Assembly: GCF_027887165.1 (NCBI RefSeq)
Contig: NC_077232.1
Coordinates: 55,724,788 to 55,788,787 of the forward strand
Length of the DNA stretch: 64,000 nucleotides
Reading direction: 5' to 3'
Source: Monodelphis domestica
Lineage: Eukaryota; Chordata; Mammalia; Didelphimorphia; Didelphidae
Part shown: positions 12,301 to 24,244 of the stretch, piece after piece
Layout: every line of letters begins with the position of its first letter
Numbering within the stretch: the first letter of the stretch is position 1
Notes under the pieces: generated by a model
Seen by the model: only the letters and a program-made list of their open reading frames with translations
Database searches by the model: none
Told to the model about the DNA's origin: nothing
Position numbers and translations under genes: made by a program

Positions 12301-12345
<45 letters not shown>
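12299..12345. repeat. (AT)n(GT)n microsatellite
   Basis: About nine AT units followed by about 14 GT units. The alternating purine-pyrimidine run could adopt Z-DNA. Confidence 0.98.
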
Positions 12346-12348
<3 letters not shown>

Positions 12349-12999
12349 TGTTTCTTTCAACCACCCCATCCTTTTAAAACGTTTAGCTCTCTTAATCAGC
12401 TTCTCAAGCTTCTAAGCAAATACATATTCTTTAGATTTTTGTGGACTATGCTCCAACAACAAATGTTGGGAAGGGGAGTAAGCTATATCCCATTCCAGAA
12501 GGTACAAGACAGGATGATAACACAGAGATAACCCAAACAAAACCAAAGGATAAAGCGTACCGAGCCCCACATCCTGCCCACAGCAGTCAGACTTGGCAGT
12601 TAAGTATGCTATTCCAATGCCCCAGATGAATGAACCATAGTCTCTGTTTCAGTCTAGAAGAGACAAGGGAGTATTTTCTAAGAAATTATACCACTTTCTA
12701 TACTTTATTTTCTATCAAAGGGCAGCCCTTTGATAAAACAGTTGAAATATTCCTATTTGCATCTAAGTCTACATTTCTAAGACTCCTGACTACTGCAGTA
12801 GAAACATTGATTTTATAAAATCCCCCTAGCATTTCTCTTCAGATACCCATCTAAGCCACCTTTGGCTCAAAAGTCCTTTCCATTCTTATCTCTGATGCTC
12901 CCCCTACACAAACACTCTGCTTTACTCAGATAGATGCATTCAAGGATTGATGAAACACCTGACATATTCCTGTTCTATATGTTGTCCATGACAATCCCT

Positions 13000-13130
13000 C
13001 CAATCCTGAAAGCTCCCCCTTTTTCTCTGCCTATCCAAATCATAACTATCCTTCAAAGCCAGCTTAAGTGCCAATTCTTCCATAGGAAGCTTTTTCCAAT
13101 AATTCCAATCCAGAATGATCTCTCTCGTTT
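13000..13130 (+). mobile_element. L2 LINE 3' fragment
   Basis: ATCCTTCAAAGCCAGCTTAA, GTGCCAATTCTTCCATAGGA and AAGCTTTTTCCAATAATTCC are typical L2 3' sequence. Confidence 0.6.
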
Positions 13131-13214
13131 ATGAATTTCTAGAATATTTTATACCTATTCTATTCCTTTGACAAATGATAATTCTTTAGACAGGTATTTG
13201 AAATCATTTCAACT

Positions 13215-13445
13215 AGGCAGCTAGGTGGTACAATGGATAGAGCATTATGCCTGGAGTCCAGAAGACCTGAATTCAAATCTGACCTCACTATCTATGTGAC
13301 TCTGAGCAGGTCACTTAACTGCTGTCTGCCTCAGTTTCCTTATCTGTATAATGAGAAGAATAATAGCACTTGCCTCTTAGGGTTATTGTATCAAACGAGA
13401 AAGTTCTTAGTAAGAGCTGACTTAATCTCAGCTATTATTAGACTG
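13215..13445 (+). mobile_element. Marsupial MON1-type SINE
   Basis: Head GGCAGCTAGGTGGTACAATG, GCCTGGAGTCCAGAAGACC, CTCAGTTTCCTTATCTGTA, then TAGGGTTATTGTATCAAACG. Near full length. Confidence 0.9.
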
Positions 13446-13619
13446 AAATCCACTTGATAGCATAGACCGGAGTCCTATTCATTTTCAAATGCATAGCATC
13501 TACACTAAATCAATAAATAATCATCAACAGGCATTTATTAAGTGCCACTAGATGCCAAACCCTGTCTTAGACTCCAGGGATATATTCATACTATTAATAA
13601 TGATAATTACTATTATTAT

Positions 13620-13800
13620 TGTTGCTATAATTAGCATTCATATATCATTTAAAGGTTTGTGATGTGCTTTGCAGGATATCTCATTTGATCCGTACAATAT
13701 TCCTGGAATATAGGCACTATTATTATCCCCATTTTACAAATGGGAAAACTTGGGCACAGTTTGGGGTCAAGTGACTTTCAGGGTCATATTTCTTATTGTT
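13620..13800 (-). mobile_element. MIR-like SINE
   Basis: Reverse copy: TTAGCATTCATATATCATTT, TTTGTGATGTGCTTTGCAGG, TTATTATCCCCATTTTACAA. It abuts the next SINE. Confidence 0.7.
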
Positions 13801-14075
13801 GAATTGTTTCAGTCCTGTCTGACTCTCATGGTCCCATTTGGGGTGTTCTTATCAAAGGTACTGGAATGGTTTGCCATTTCCTTCTCCAGCTCATTTTACA
13901 AATGAGAAAACAGGCAAACAGAGTGAAGCGACTCACCAGGGATCACATAACTAGTAAGTGTCTGAGGCTAAATTTGAACTGTCTTCTTGACTCCAGATCT
14001 GCTCTCCAGGGCTGAATAGCTGAGAAGCATCTGAGACAGTTCTTCCTGACTCTAAGTCAAGTGCTTTGTACTATG
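13800..14075 (-). mobile_element. Marsupial MON1-type SINE
   Basis: Reverse copy: GTCCTGTCTGACTCTCATGG, ACTGGAATGGTTTGCCATTT, CCAGGGATCACATAACTAGT, ending at the purine microsatellite. Confidence 0.85.
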
Positions 14076-14082
14076 CACCACC

Positions 14083-14311
14083 AAGAGAAAGGGAGGGAGG
14101 GAAGAAGGAAGGAAGGAAGGAAAGGAGGGAGGGAGGGAGGGAGGGAGGGAGGGAGGGAGGGAGGGAGGGAGTAAGGAAGGAAGGAAGGAAGGAAGGAAGG
14201 AAGGAAGGAAGGAAGGAAGTAGGGGGGGAAGGGAGGGAGGGAAGGAGAGAGGGAGGGAAGGAGGGAGGGAAGGAGGAAGGAAGGGAGAGACAGAGAATGA
14301 AAGGGAGAGAG

Positions 14312-14388
<77 letters not shown>

Positions 14389-14401
14389 AAGAGACAAAGA
14401 A
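14083..14401 (+). repeat. 320-bp purine microsatellite, (GGGA/GGAA)n then (GA)n
   Basis: Nearly uninterrupted purine strand: GGGA and GGAA tetranucleotide blocks to about 14290, then about 36 GA units at 14315-14386, then GACAAA units. The Ser/Leu/Pro- and Arg/Glu-rich open frames on both strands here are artefacts. Confidence 0.98.
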
Positions 14402-15019
14402 ACAAAGAAAGGTGATGAGGGACCCAAATACATTAAAAAGTTGATAAAGAATAAATGTAAAGAAACTAAATTTAGAGCTAAAAAATTGAGTGATAAACCA
14501 TAGAGCAAATGTTCATACTTCAGCCTACATATCTACCTCAAAATATTCTGGGAATTCTTAAATAAACTGGATTTGAGTTGGCCACTTCTTATGGGACAAA
14601 GTGCTATCCACAACTGCCCAGGAATAATATTAGCATAAACCTGAAAACATTTTTTCCAGAGATGCCAACAGGGCAAATACTCAGTTTCCAAGCTACCTGG
14701 AAGCTTTCAAAATCTAAGGACATTGCTAAGATCAAAGTTGCTTAGGGACAGGACAAGCTACATTATCAACTTTATAGCTTTGTCTACTGCTTGAATTGTA
14801 CCAAGGAGACTTTCAGTGGTTCTAAAGAGAAAGTCACTGCATACAAACTCTTTTATTCATCTATAAAAATGTGATCCACCTGGACAATGTCCTCAGAACA
14901 TTAAGTATAAAAGAATAATAGGAGGAGAGTGGACCATTTCTATCTAAACCCCATCAAAAAGATGAGAGGAATAAGTTTAATAATAATAGCAGCAGAAACT
15001 GATATTTGTATGTGTGTAG

Positions 15020-15280
15020 ATATAATAGCTAGCATTTATATAGCTGTATATTACTAGGCAAAGAACTTTGCAATTATTATCTCATTTTATCCTAACAACA
15101 ACCTTGGGTGGTAGGTGCTATTATTCTTTCCATTTTACAGATGAGGAAACTGAGGCAAACAGGTTAAGTGATTTCCCCAGGATCACACAGCTTAAATGAC
15201 CAAAGCTGAATTTGAATTCTGGTCTTCCTGATTTCAGGTCCAGCACTCTGTGCATTATGGCACCATCTGGCTGCCTATGA
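15020..15280 (-). mobile_element. MIR/MON1-type SINE
   Basis: Reverse, near full length: AGCTAGCATTTATATAGCTG, CCATTTTACAGATGAGGAAA, GGATCACACAGCTTAAATG, then ATGGCACCATCTGGCTGCCT as tRNA head. Confidence 0.88.
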
Positions 15281-16669
15281 AGTACTTAAAAAAATTAATG
15301 CTGTAGATACAACCTGTAGTGTTTATCCAACAGAATGTCAATCTGAGACAGCCAGAAATTATGGACACTGAATTGGGCTCAGTCTTGAATAGGAGAAGAG
15401 TAGCCTGGATTTCCTTCCAGAAACTGCCAAATTCCTTTAATGATCCCAAGCTTCTCATGACAAGAAATAAAAAATCCAGTATTTTGAGTTGGTTTGTTTT
15501 TGTTTTCAATATTACTAGTCCTATTTTTTACTTAATTTAAACCAAAATAACCTCAATGGCATAATATTTAAATTCTCCTTAAGACATCTGAAATATTAGT
15601 ATCTATAACAACAATTCTGTGATATTTTAACCATCTTATTTAAATAATTCTATTCAATAAGAAATTCTCAATTGCCTCCTTTGTTCAAGGAAGGGGATTT
15701 CCTAAATGCTAGGAAGACAGACAAAAACAAAGTAGCAACCACCACCACCACCCACCATCAAGCAACTCAAATAAAAGTTGTATTTATACAGTTCTTCAAA
15801 TATTCACCTAATATTCAATTCAATATTCAAAAATTCACCTAAAAGCTTTGTCTATAAAATCCTCACCTCTTTTCTTTCTGTCTCTTTTTTCCTTTACAAC
15901 TATAATTTCTATTTTATATGATGTAACGTTTGATTTAATTCACATAGCAAAACCTTGCCTATCAGCTAAGCTATATCATACAAAGTAAAAGTAAATTGAT
16001 AAAAATAATTAGTTGACTAATTAATAGATATATAGATGAGTAAATATTGTTCAGACATTTTATAAGCTCACACAGACTAATGAGCTAACTCCCTGAGAGA
16101 GTGGGCTATCTGGAAGGGCCACCAGAGTGTGAGTCAAGAAGGGATGAGATCTTGGCATCACACTATGTTTGGGATATGAGAAAAGTGGAGAAAGAACCCA
16201 TCTGGGAAGCACTTCAGCCCCTGGCCACAAAGCCTAGAAAGCTGTCTGTTTATGAAATGGAAAACAGTTGGGCTTCTCCTAAGGTGGCCTGTGTCATGGT
16301 CAACAGTGGGCAAATGGAATTGGAACAACCCAATTAGAGGAAAGACCTGAACAGCCTTCCTTCCTTTCCCCTGTGAAGCAGAGAGGCTTAGAGGCACCTT
16401 CTTTCTGCCCTTGCCTTCTGTCTGCTTAGATAGAATTGAACGAAGTAACTGTCTTGTGTTTCTCTACACCACAGCTTGTGGTATTTTATAAGCCTGATTC
16501 TTTTTACAAACTCGTTTATTCCCAGTGAGATAAGTGTGCATGGAAGGACAGACCTGCAGGGTTTTACATTTCACAGATTATTCACATCCTAAACAAATTA
16601 AAGGAGCAAGGAAAAAATTACTTGTCAGCTCTATGGATAGGAGAAGGGTTCATGAATAAATAAGAGATA

Positions 16670-17350
16670 GAGAGGATCACACCAAGAAAAAAATGAACAA
16701 TTTTGATTATATAAAAAAGGTTTTGCACAAACAAATCCAGTATAATAAAAATTAGAAGACATACAAGTAACTGAGGGAAAAATATCTTTGCAAATTTCTG
16801 TTTATATCAAAGACATATAAAGAACTGATTAGAATATAAAAGACTAATAGCCATTCCCTAATAAATAAATGGTAAAAGAACATGAGCAGTCTGTTTTTTT
16901 AGGAAAGAAATCATATGAAAAATTATGTAAATATAATCATTAGAGCAACATAAGTTGTATCAACTTTGAAGTTCCAAGTCACACCTATTAGACTGACAAA
17001 GAAGACAACAGAATTAAATGACAAATGTTGATAAGACTATGGGAAAACAGAAACAGATACACTGTTAGGGGAGCTGTGAATTATTGGGCCAGATATCTAG
17101 AATGTGATTTGGAACTATGCCCAGAATGTTATCAAAGGGGAGAAGTCCTTTGGCTCAGATATACCCTTCCTAAGCCTATACCCCCAAAGGAATCTGAGAA
17201 AAAGAAAAAAGAATCTACATATATAAAAATATTTACAGCAGCTCTTTACCAAAAAAAGAAAGAAAGAAACTAAGAGAGTGTTCTTCAATTGGGGACTGAC
17301 TAAATAACTTTTACTTTATGAGGGAATTAGAATATTATTGTACCATAAGA
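16670..17350 (+). mobile_element. L1 ORF2 3'-end remnant
   Basis: Degenerate LINE-1 sequence: AACAATTTTGATTATATAAA, ACAAATGTTGATAAGACTAT, GGGGAGCTGTGAATTATTGG, GATTTGGAACTATGCCCAGA and AAAAATATTTACAGCAGCTC follow the order of the ORF2 C-terminal part. Frameshifts and stops break the frame; a 82-codon open piece is left at 17025-17273. Confidence 0.7.
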
Positions 17351-17619
17351 AATGATGAAATGGACTTTCCTGCATGCTATCAAGACATCCCTATGGGCTA
17401 TCAAGTCAGGGTTTAGCTTTACAAATGATACTATAACAGAATTTTAAGTTTGGGGCACACTTTAATTTCTCCTAGAAGAATGAGTCTTTGGAGGATGAAA
17501 TCACTGAGAGCATGAACATAGGCTCCCAAAGCTAAATTTCAAGAGAAGCTAAGTTCTCAATTACCCAATTACCCAAAAGGAAATTGAAAAAAGCACAGAC
17601 TCCCATGCTCCTTAACACC

Positions 17620-18110
17620 ATTTAGTATTATACCAACATTCTACCAGTGCTGCCATATGGCATCAAAAATATAAGGGAATACAAGCATCTAAAGAATGAA
17701 AAATGAATATCACATGGAAAGCAATAGAGAAATTCATTGTAAGTGTGAGAAGGCTATAGTATATAACCAATGAGGGATTCTATGGAATAGCAAGAATCAA
17801 AGATATTATCAAGGAATTGAATGTTAGGAAAAAAAGAAACACTGGTCCCATAACAAACTGAGGGACTGACCAGTAGACAGCCAAAGGGTTCAATCAGTAC
17901 TCTCTACATTTCAGAAGAAAGTGAGTGAAGTCATCAGCATATTGGATGAACCCTCTCTAGCAAACTTGTGAAGCTGCCAGGACAAAATGGCCCCAGAAGA
18001 GCCAGCATGGACAGATTGCAATCTGCAAGGCTGAAGGGATGTTCTGAGTGGATGAGAGCACAGAACCATGTCAATATTTAGACACATTTCACTTGCACCT
18101 GACACCAACC
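17620..18110 (+). mobile_element. Possible RTE-type LINE remnant
   Basis: A translated patch reading ILPVLPYGIKNI, followed by sequence like the AMER... block, recalls the C-terminal part of RTE/BovB reverse transcriptases. The match is weak and stop-ridden. Confidence 0.3.
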
Positions 18111-18314
18111 TTATGAAGAAGACACTCTAAAATGTCACCCTCATTTTATGAATAAGGAAAATAAGTCCACAGAAGCTTCTCAAGTAAAAGGGAAGGATAA
18201 TTGAGAGCAGCTTATAAAAATGCAAAGAAGCCACAGTATCTTCAATTCCCTTTATCATTTGCAAATTAAACAAGCTAGCATTCTGCTTAAAAAAGAAATG
18301 ACATTTAGGAAAAC

Positions 18315-18770
18315 CTAGTGGCAAAAAGTCTTGGATCTGGAACTTGGAGATGTGTATTTGAGCCTCGGCTTTACTACTTATTAGTTATATAATGTGCAAC
18401 AATCATTTAGACAGCCTCAAACATTAGTTCTGGGACCCTGGACAAGTTACTTCATCTGTCTGCCTGAATTTCCCACAAATGGGAATAATATGAGGATATT
18501 AATAAATAGCCATTTTATTATATAAATGAAATATGATGCTATTAACAAATATATAAATATACATAAATTATATAAAATATATATCACTATTAATAATAAA
18601 AACTAATAATAATAAGATGAGGATAATAATAACACCTATCTTCCAGGGTTGTGCAAGGGTATACCCACACATAAAATAATAAAATAATACACATAAAATA
18701 ATATTTGTAAAAATACTTAGCAAACCTCAAAGCACTATGTAAATATTATTATTATTATTATCTCTCTTCT
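18315..18770 (+). mobile_element. MIR-like SINE cluster
   Basis: Forward MIR-like pieces: GTCTTGGATCTGGAACTTGG, CTGGGACCCTGGACAAGTTA, and a tail with CAAACCTCAAAGCACTATGT plus a (TTA)n run. An AT-rich insert sits at 18500-18610. Confidence 0.6.
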
Positions 18771-18854
18771 CTGAACCTTACAATTTTCATAAATAAGATG
18801 GAATTTTTTTAAACCTGTCCCATATAACAAATGGGCTAGGGTAAGTATAAGGAT

Positions 18855-19105
18855 AGACAGCTAGGTGGTACAGTGTATACAGTATTGGACCTAGGGAAGC
18901 TTCTTTTTCCTGAGTTCAAAAAAGGCTCAGATACTTATTAACTGGCTGACTCTGGACAAGTCAATTAACCCTTTTTGACTCAGTTTCTACATCTATAAGA
19001 TGAGCTAGAAAAGGACACGGCAAACCCTTCCAGAATCTTTGCCAAGGAAACCCAAATGGGGTCACAAAAATTGGAAATGACTGAAAATGACTAAACAACA
19101 AAAAA
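18855..19105 (+). mobile_element. Marsupial MON1-type SINE
   Basis: Head GACAGCTAGGTGGTACAGTG, CTCAGTTTCTACATCTATAA, and the diagnostic tail ATCTTTGCCAAGGAAACCCA then GGGGTCACAAAAATTGG. Confidence 0.9.
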
Positions 19106-19319
19106 GTATAAAGATGAAATGAAAGACTGTGTATTTGGAAATGTTTAGTAAAGTAATATATAAATATCAGCAGTTTTACTATTAATATAGGGGAAATAGC
19201 TTACAATAGGTTCGTGGTATATTTATGAAGCGGACTTGACCTTAAGGAATAATTCCTAGTGCTTTCTCTCACAAACCTGTTCCATAAGTATAAATATCTC
19301 AGAAATATCCCTACAAATG

Positions 19320-19545
19320 GGCTATGACTCTATTTGGGGTTTTCTTGGCAGAGTTTCAGGAGTGGTTTGCCATTTCTTTCCCCAGCTCATTTTACTTATG
19401 AGGAAACTGATGCAAATAGGGTTAAGTGACTTGCCGAAGGTCACCCAGTTTGTAAGGGTCTAAAGCCCAAGATGGGCTTAGAAAGATGAGTTTCCCTAAC
19501 TCCAAGCCAACAAGCTATCCACTGTGCCACCTAGCTACCCAAGAG
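19320..19545 (-). mobile_element. Marsupial MON1-type SINE
   Basis: Reverse near-full copy: GGGTTTTCTTGGCAGAGTTT, TTGCCGAAGGTCACCCAGTT, ATCCACTGTGCCACCTAGCT. An L2-like end (GCTTACTATGTACCAAGAAT) follows. Confidence 0.9.
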
Positions 19546-19679
19546 CTTACTATGTACCAAGAATTGTGCTAAGAGAAAGGAATACAAGGAGAAAGACAGA
19601 CTCTGCTCTCAAGGACTTTATGTTCTAACAGAGCGAAGAAAAAAACACATAAAAGTAAGGTGAAAATGGAAGGGAAAAT

Positions 19680-19755
19680 TAGGGCTAAGAGGGGAGAGGG
19701 AGAGGAAGGGGGAGGGAGGGAGAGACGGAGAGACAGAGAGAGAGGGAGAGGAGAA
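19680..19755 (+). repeat. GA-rich low-complexity tract
   Basis: Purine-rich GGGAGA/GGAGAG units of irregular length. Confidence 0.85.
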
Positions 19756-20429
19756 TGGAGTATGGTAGTGGAAATATTTAATGTAGCCAGGGGAGAAATT
19801 GGAATGATTAGGATGGGCACCCTTCTTAAATGGAGGTTCTGGGATGAGCCATCCAATCAGAGGGAGAGACTTCAGGAGAACAGAGAATTTCTGATCTATG
19901 AATTCCAGGGCTGATTGGGAGGCTTTAGGATGATAGAGGAAGACCTGAGCACAGCCTGGAGAGATCCTTAAACTCTAACTCCACTGTTCATTCCATTATA
20001 CCATTGCTGCCTCCCCTCATTCCCTTCCTATTGTCCTTGTCATCACCCCCATAGGGCCCAACATACCACCTTCCTGAACTATTTCTAACTGATTTTCTCC
20101 CTCAAATCCATCCTTTACACTGCTGCTGGATTATCTTCCTTATGCATAGATCTATTTCATGCTTTACAGATGCAGGGAAATAGAAATTTAACATGGTGGA
20201 TAAGTAATCTGCAGCATATTACCAATGATGGCTTACCCATAAGGAATGGAAAAAACTTCATAACAAGGACATATGTGGCCTGAAAAGGAAGTAAGCCTGT
20301 CAAATAGGAACAGTGACTTACAACACATGGATAAATCCAGGTGTTATACTGACGTTTGTATATTATTAAAAAGACCAGGAAGTTTTCTACAGAGGACAAG
20401 AAAGCAGGGAAGGCAAACTGACGAAGATG

Positions 20430-20660
20430 GCCAAAATGGAAATATTCAATATCAACCAACAAGCATTTATTAAGTACCCACTCTATGTCAGGCAATTAGC
20501 AAAGATGATAAAAATAGGAATATTTTATATCAGTCAACAAACATTTATTAAGTACCTACTATGTATCAGGAAAATTACAAACATGACAAAAATGAAAATA
20601 TTCAGGATCAGTCAACAAATATGTTTTAAGTTTCAGTTATGTGGCAGGTGCTATGAGAGA
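20430..20660 (+). repeat. Three tandem copies of a 78-bp unit
   Basis: AATATT anchors recur at 20441, 20519 and 20597, exactly 78 bp apart, and CATTTATT at 20464 and 20542 shows the same period. Each unit carries an L2/L3-like CAACAAACATTTATTAAGTA segment. Because 78 is divisible by 3, one frame stays open and encodes three diverged 26-residue repeats (IFNINQQ, IFYISQQ, IFRISQQ). It is most likely a tandem duplication of a LINE 3' fragment, not a gene. Confidence 0.85.
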
Positions 20661-20990
20661 TACTGGGATACAAAGAACAGTAAAGTCAATCCTTGTTCTC
20701 AAGGACCCCAGAGTCTAAAAATAGGAACAATACACATTCAAACAAATGGGTGCAAAAAAGATGTATACAGGATAAATTAGAAATAATTAACAGAGGGAAG
20801 GCACTAGCATTGAAGAGAATCAGAAAAGGTTTCCAAGAGAAAGTAGAATTTTAGTTGGAATTTGAAGGAAGTTAGGGAAGCCAGGAGCCAGAGATTAGGG
20901 AGATTGTAGTCAGAAAGGAGAAGTTCAGAATTTAGGATGAACTGGAACTGTTCAAAAGTTTGTGCTATCATTCTATCTCTTCTATCATCT
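20660..20990 (+). mobile_element. L2/L3-like LINE 3' fragment
   Basis: Continues from the tandem unit: GATACTGGGATACAAAGAAC, CCTTGTTCTCAAGGACCCCA, ACAGGATAAATTAGAAATAA, GAGGGAAGGCACTAGCATTG. The same order of landmarks recurs near 48.6 kb. Confidence 0.6.
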
Positions 20991-21044
20991 TGAACAATCA
21001 TTTTAATGAGGATTTTTTAAAATTTTCTAAATATTAAAAATAAC

Positions 21045-21480
21045 ATCGTTTAGGGCACTGACTCTGAAGTCAGAGGACCCAGGTAAAAATTCCAATTCTG
21101 ATGGTTTACTACCTGTGTGACCCTTGGCAAGTCAATTAAGTTTCCTGGGCTCCTGTTGGACTGAATGGCCTCTAGGGTCCCTTCTAGCTCTCAAGTTTAT
21201 AATCCTTTGGTCTTGGGCTGTCAACTTACCAAAGGCATAAAACTTAAAGACGGGTACTTATAACCTTGAAGCACTTGGCAAGTACTCAATAAATGTCTGG
21301 CAACAGAACAGCATGGTACAATACAAAGAAGGCCAGGGCGTGTGCTTGAAATAAGGCTTTGCCACTCATTACTTATGTTAACCTCTAAGAGCCTGTTTCC
21401 TTATCTATAAAATGGGTATGTCAGGGTAGAGGTTCCAAAGATCTTTTTTCAGCTCTAATCTTTGATCAGATGATCTGTGC
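21045..21480 (+). mobile_element. Two MIR-like SINEs
   Basis: 21045-21210 (GACTCTGAAGTCAGAGGACC, GTGACCCTTGGCAAGTCAAT, GAATGGCCTCTAGGGTCCCT) and 21300-21480 (AACCTCTAAGAGCCTGTTTC, AGGTTCCAAAGATC). Confidence 0.7.
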
Positions 21481-21724
21481 TAAGAGAGTGGAGTTGCAGC
21501 ATGGCTAAACTCAAGGCTCATTTGCATTTGACTTTCCAATTGGACTTCTGTTTTCCAGTAGACTTGGCTTCTCTCTCCACTCTTGCTAATGTTATTAGCT
21601 GGCTAAAAGTAGTTTGCATTCTCCGAGAACACACCAACTGGCAACGCCAAGCATAATGCAGTGTACTGGACAGCAGCAGGGAGCCATCTAAAGAGGAATT
21701 TTGCTGCAGAGAGCCCAAAGTAGT

Positions 21725-21725
<1 letters not shown>

Positions 21726-21780
<55 letters not shown>

Positions 21781-21790
21781 ACTCACACAA
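21726..21790. repeat. (CA)n microsatellite
   Basis: About 24 CA units, then three CACACT interruptions. Confidence 0.98.
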
Positions 21791-22419
21791 AACAGAGAAC
21801 TATTCCGTTGCTTAAAAAAAGATAGGAACCTGAGATGGATCATACATTACCAGCTCTTTGGTCCATCCAAGCCAGAAGTCTGGCTCTGATGCCATACCAA
21901 GCAACTGAAAGAGGAAAATTATCCTATCCTGAAATCAACCCAAAAGGTTTGGTATCTGCATACCATCTGGAGGGAGTGGGGGTGGGGGTGAAGGCAGGCA
22001 ATACAGAGGGGATTTGAAAATGGGCTCATTCCATGCCACTTCTCACTAAACAAGGATTCTAGTGGAAAACTTTCACTGATGAACCAGACTTTCCACTAAG
22101 AATAGCCAGAGGTCATTTTAAATAAAGATGGCGACTGAATGTGTTTGAATTTGTGTTTGAATAGAGGATCCCACCCCAAGACTGGCATCTTCTCTCCAAT
22201 TCTAGTCTTTGAAATTGAATACTGAGAGGCTAAAGGATTTGCTTAAAGCTGAACAGCCAGTATGTATTGGAGGCAAGATTTGAATCCCAAGTTTTCCTAC
22301 TATTGAGGTCAAGTTTCCATTCACACTAGGCTACCTTTGTAACTTGGTTCTTTAAGTAAAATAATTAATGAATAACCATCATTGCCATGCATTTGTTGTT
22401 CATAAAATTAGCTTTAAGA

Positions 22420-22600
22420 GCTGAAAAGATCCTTAGATGTTATCATAGGCTTAGAAGCCATCTAGTTCAACTCCCTTGTTTTACAGATGAGGAAAGTGAG
22501 GTCCAGGAATATTAAATGACTTACTCAAAATTACCTGAGTGAGCACTTAGTGGCAGAGCCCAGATTTGAACCTTGATTCTCTGGATATTAAATTTGTGTC
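22420..22600 (-). mobile_element. MIR-like SINE
   Basis: Reverse copy: CCATCTAGTTCAACTCCCTT, ACAGATGAGGAAAGTGAGG, CCCAGATTTGAACCTTGATT. Confidence 0.75.
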
Positions 22601-22614
22601 CTTTGACTATAAAA

Positions 22615-23000
22615 TAAGACAGCAAATAGCATAGTTGATAGATAGCTAGAACTGAAATCAGGAAAACCTGAGTTCAGATCCAGCCTCAGACATTTTCCCC
22701 AGCTGTTGGGCAAGTCATTTAACCTCTGTTTGTCTTAGTTTTCTCTGTTGTAAAATAGATAATAATAGCATCTTCCTTCCAGAATTGTTGTGAGGGTCAA
22801 ATGAGATAATATTTAAGCACTTGTCACAGTGCTTGGTACATAGTAAACATTATATAAATGTTAGTTATAGCTATTATTATTGTTATTATTATGCTAGCCC
22901 AATAAACATTTGTTAATAATTCAAAACTATGCCAAGCACTGGGGACACAATTAATAAAAAGAAAAGCAATTCCTGCCCTTGAGGAGCTTACTGTCTAATG
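22615..23000 (+). mobile_element. Marsupial MON1-type SINE followed by L2-like 3' end
   Basis: 22615-22880: GAGTTCAGATCCAGCCTCAG, GGGCAAGTCATTTAACCTC, GGGTCAAATGAGATAATATT, then (TTA)n. 22895-23000: ATAAACATTTGTTAATAATT, GCCAAGCACTGGGGACACAA, CCCTTGAGGAGCTTACTGTC. Confidence 0.8.
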
Positions 23001-23334
23001 GAGGGAAGCACCACACAAAGGGAGGCAGGAAAGGGGTTATGAGGAAAGCACAGGAGACATCTTGTTCCATGGAACAGAAACCAAGAAGAGCGGCGGATAC
23101 AAAGTGGAATGAGCCCAAAAAACCAGGTTCTGCCCTCTCTAAGGAAAGCTTTGGAATTCCACTCTCTGGCCTTCCAATCAGAGGAGAAAGAAGCTAAGAG
23201 AGATGATGTCAGTCAAGGTTTAAACTAGTAGTTTATTGATGAGATTAGGGGTGATGTGCTTAATCTGAGAGGAGCATCTTGTTCTATGAATTTCACTTAC
23301 CTGCCACCTCTCTACTCAAGAGATCATTGATCTG

Positions 23335-23770
23335 GAGATAGAAGAGACATCAGAGGCAATCTAACCCTAAATTCCCTCATTTTATAGATGAGCAAATGAA
23401 GATCAGGAAAGGTAAGTGATTTGCCTAAGGTCCCACAGGTAGTAGAGGCATCTGGGTGGCACAGATAGAGTGTTTGGCCTGGAGTCAAGAAAATCTTAGT
23501 TCAAATCTGACCTCAGACACTTACTAGCTGTGCCACCTTGGGCAAGTCACTCAACCTCTTCTTGATTCAGTTTCCTCAAATGTAAAATGGAGCTAATTAA
23601 AGCATCTACCTCCCAGGGTTGTTCAGAGGATTTGTAAAGCATTTAGCAAAGGTCTTGGCACAAAGTAGGTGCTTAAAGTACTGTCTATTTTTATAAGGTA
23701 TGTCAGAAATGGGACTTGTACCCAGATCTTCGGACTCAAAGTCTAGTAGTCTATCTCCTGAGCCCTCAGA
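23335..23770 (-). mobile_element. MIR-like SINE split by a younger SINE
   Basis: Reverse MIR-like halves at 23335-23450 (GATAGAAGAGACATCAGAGG, TTTGCCTAAGGTCCCACAGG) and 23700-23770 (GTACCCAGATCTTCGGACTC). They are separated by the forward SINE at 23452-23697. Confidence 0.75.
23452..23697 (+). mobile_element. Marsupial MON1-type SINE nested in a MIR
   Basis: Head GGCATCTGGGTGGCACAGAT, TTGGGCAAGTCACTCAACCT, CCAGGGTTGTTCAGAGGATT, GGCACAAAGTAGGTGCTTAA. Near full length. Confidence 0.88.
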
Positions 23771-23774
23771 CCCA

Positions 23775-24130
23775 TCTTTCAAGGCTCACCTCTAAGCCCA
23801 TCTCATTTATGAAGCCTTCCTTGATCACCTGAGCCAAAAACATTCTTTTCCCACTCAATGCCAAGAACACTTACTATTTGTATCACTCATTTGTCACTTG
23901 GCATTGCTGATTGACAAGGGATAAGAAGGCATGGATCTGTGCCATCAGAGATGGCATATGATCTCATACCTCTATTGAAGAAACAGAATAAATTCTTCCT
24001 GACCTGCATTGTTATCCATCTTTATGCACATGTCAACAACACATCAAATATCTATTGAGCACCTATGTGATCTTGCATGTGACTAAATTACAAACCTCTT
24101 GAGAGCAAAGGCTGCATCAGGTAATTTTCT
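23775..24130 (+). mobile_element. L2 LINE 3' fragment
   Basis: TTTCAAGGCTCACCTCTAAG, ATGAAGCCTTCCTTGATCAC and CAAACCTCTTGAGAGCAAAG are L2 3' landmarks. Confidence 0.65.
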
Positions 24131-24244
24131 ACCGACTCTACAGCTCTAGAGAAATAGAAGGGAAGGGTTTCAAAGCTTACTGATGATGCAGAAATTTAGA
24201 AAAGGCTTCTGCTGATCTGATTTTCTTGGTCCTCTAACTTTAAC

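Noticed and set aside
14052..14508. Ser/Leu/Pro- and Glu/Arg/Gly-rich open frames on both strands
   Set aside because: Artefacts of the GGGA/GA microsatellite.
21518..21889. Cys/Val and His/Thr repeat open frames
   Set aside because: Readings of the (CA)n microsatellite.
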